Positions 5,765-6,258 of a stretch of DNA of 6,258 bases are shown here, piece after piece. Below the pieces are notes generated by a model, which saw only the letters and a list, made by a program, of their open reading frames with translations, did not search any database and had not been told where the DNA came from. The DNA lies in the NCBI GenBank assembly GCA_934650975.1, contig CAKUFW010000100.1:1-6258 (forward strand), read 5' to 3'. Numbering within the stretch: position 1 is the stretch's first letter; every line of letters starts with the position of its first letter. A program made the translations under genes and the position numbers. This DNA comes from an uncultured Collinsella sp. GTDB lineage: Bacteria > Actinomycetota > Coriobacteriia > Coriobacteriales > Coriobacteriaceae.

Positions 5765-6258
5765 GTGAGCGCTCAGGATTCCAAGCTCTTTGTGATTTCT
5801 GGACCGTCAGGCGCAGGCAAGGGTACGCTCGTCACTCGTGTGCGCGAGCGCCGCTCGAACCTGGGTCTGACGGTTTCGGCTACCACGCGAGCACCACGCA
5901 AAGGTGAGGTCGACGGCGTCAACTACTTTTTTCTGACGCGCGAGGAGTTCGACCGCCGCGTGGCAAACGGTGAGTTTGTTGAGTGGGCCGAGGTCCACGG
6001 TAACTGCTACGGCACGTTGGTGAGCGAGGTCACATCCAAGCTCGCCTCGGGCTCGTCTCTGATTTTGGAGATCGATGTCCAGGGCGCCCTGCAGGTGAAG
6101 GAGCGTTTCCCCGAGGCCGTGCTGATCTTTATCAAGCCGCCTTCGCTTGAGGTGCTCCGCGAGCGTCTAGTCGGTCGCGGTACCGAGACGCCCGAGACGA
6201 TTGAGCTGCGTATGGCAAACGCCGCCGATGAACTTGCCCTTGCCGACCGCTACGACGA
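5765..6258 (+). CDS. gmk: Guanylate kinase (3' end missing)
   Basis: Transfers phosphate from ATP to GMP, giving GDP for nucleic acid and signalling-nucleotide pools; cytosolic. The window holds 164 codons of a family usually near 200 residues, so the C-terminal part lies beyond the edge. Visible motifs: P-loop SGPSGAGKGT at 12-21, GMP-binding segment SATTRAPRKGEVDGVNYFF at 38-56 (S38, R42, R45, Y54), E73, LEIDVQGA at 101-108 with D104, and the lid region with RLVGRGTET at 134-142 followed by RMANAADEL. GTG 5765 is chosen because it lies just before the P-loop at the usual distance and abuts the mihF stop (TAAGTG). No convincing ribosome site precedes it, so translation is probably coupled to mihF. 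Confidence 0.96.
   Translation, partial: MSAQDSKLFVISGPSGAGKGTLVTRVRERRSNLGLTVSATTRAPRKGEVDGVNYFFLTREEFDRRVANGEFVEWAEVHGNCYGTLVSEVTSKLASGSSLILEIDVQGALQVKERFPEAVLIFIKPPSLEVLRERLVGRGTETPETIELRMANAADELALADRYD

Overview
The window is a stretch of GC-rich bacterial chromosome coding only on the plus strand. It carries most of a de novo pyrimidine (UMP) pathway cluster followed by the start of a second, unrelated operon. Layout: 3' part of pyrR (1-477), pyrB (482-1426), pyrC (1410-2699), a short gap with a strong terminator-like hairpin, pyrK (2792-3583), pyrD (3583-4506), pyrF (4500-5216), an AT-richer 239-base gap with two marked inverted repeats, mihF (5456-5764), and the 5' part of gmk (5765-6258).

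The likely source is a member of the Coriobacteriia, probably Collinsella or a close relative. The small nucleoid protein beside gmk is clearly the actinobacterial integration host factor (mIHF), which points to Actinobacteria. The dihydroorotate dehydrogenase is the two-subunit, NAD-linked class 1B type (PyrD plus PyrK), more typical of anaerobes and Firmicutes than of aerobic actinobacteria. The two together fit an anaerobic gut actinobacterium. This is inference from gene content; no search was run.

How the genes work together: PyrR is the UMP-sensing regulator. PyrB makes carbamoyl-aspartate, PyrC closes it to dihydroorotate, PyrD with PyrK oxidises that to orotate and passes electrons to NAD, and PyrF decarboxylates OMP to UMP. 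Carbamoyl-phosphate synthase (carAB) and orotate phosphoribosyltransferase (pyrE) are not in the window, so the first and fifth steps must be encoded elsewhere. pyrR-pyrB-pyrC and pyrK-pyrD-pyrF each form an overlapping block. A hairpin with a following T-rich run separates the blocks, so the cluster may be two regulatory segments. gmk converts GMP to GDP and starts directly after the mihF stop codon, so the two are probably co-transcribed.

I found no mobile element, tRNA, rRNA, CRISPR array or undescribed protein system. The most interesting parts are non-coding: the pyrC-pyrK terminator, and the structured pyrF-mihF gap.
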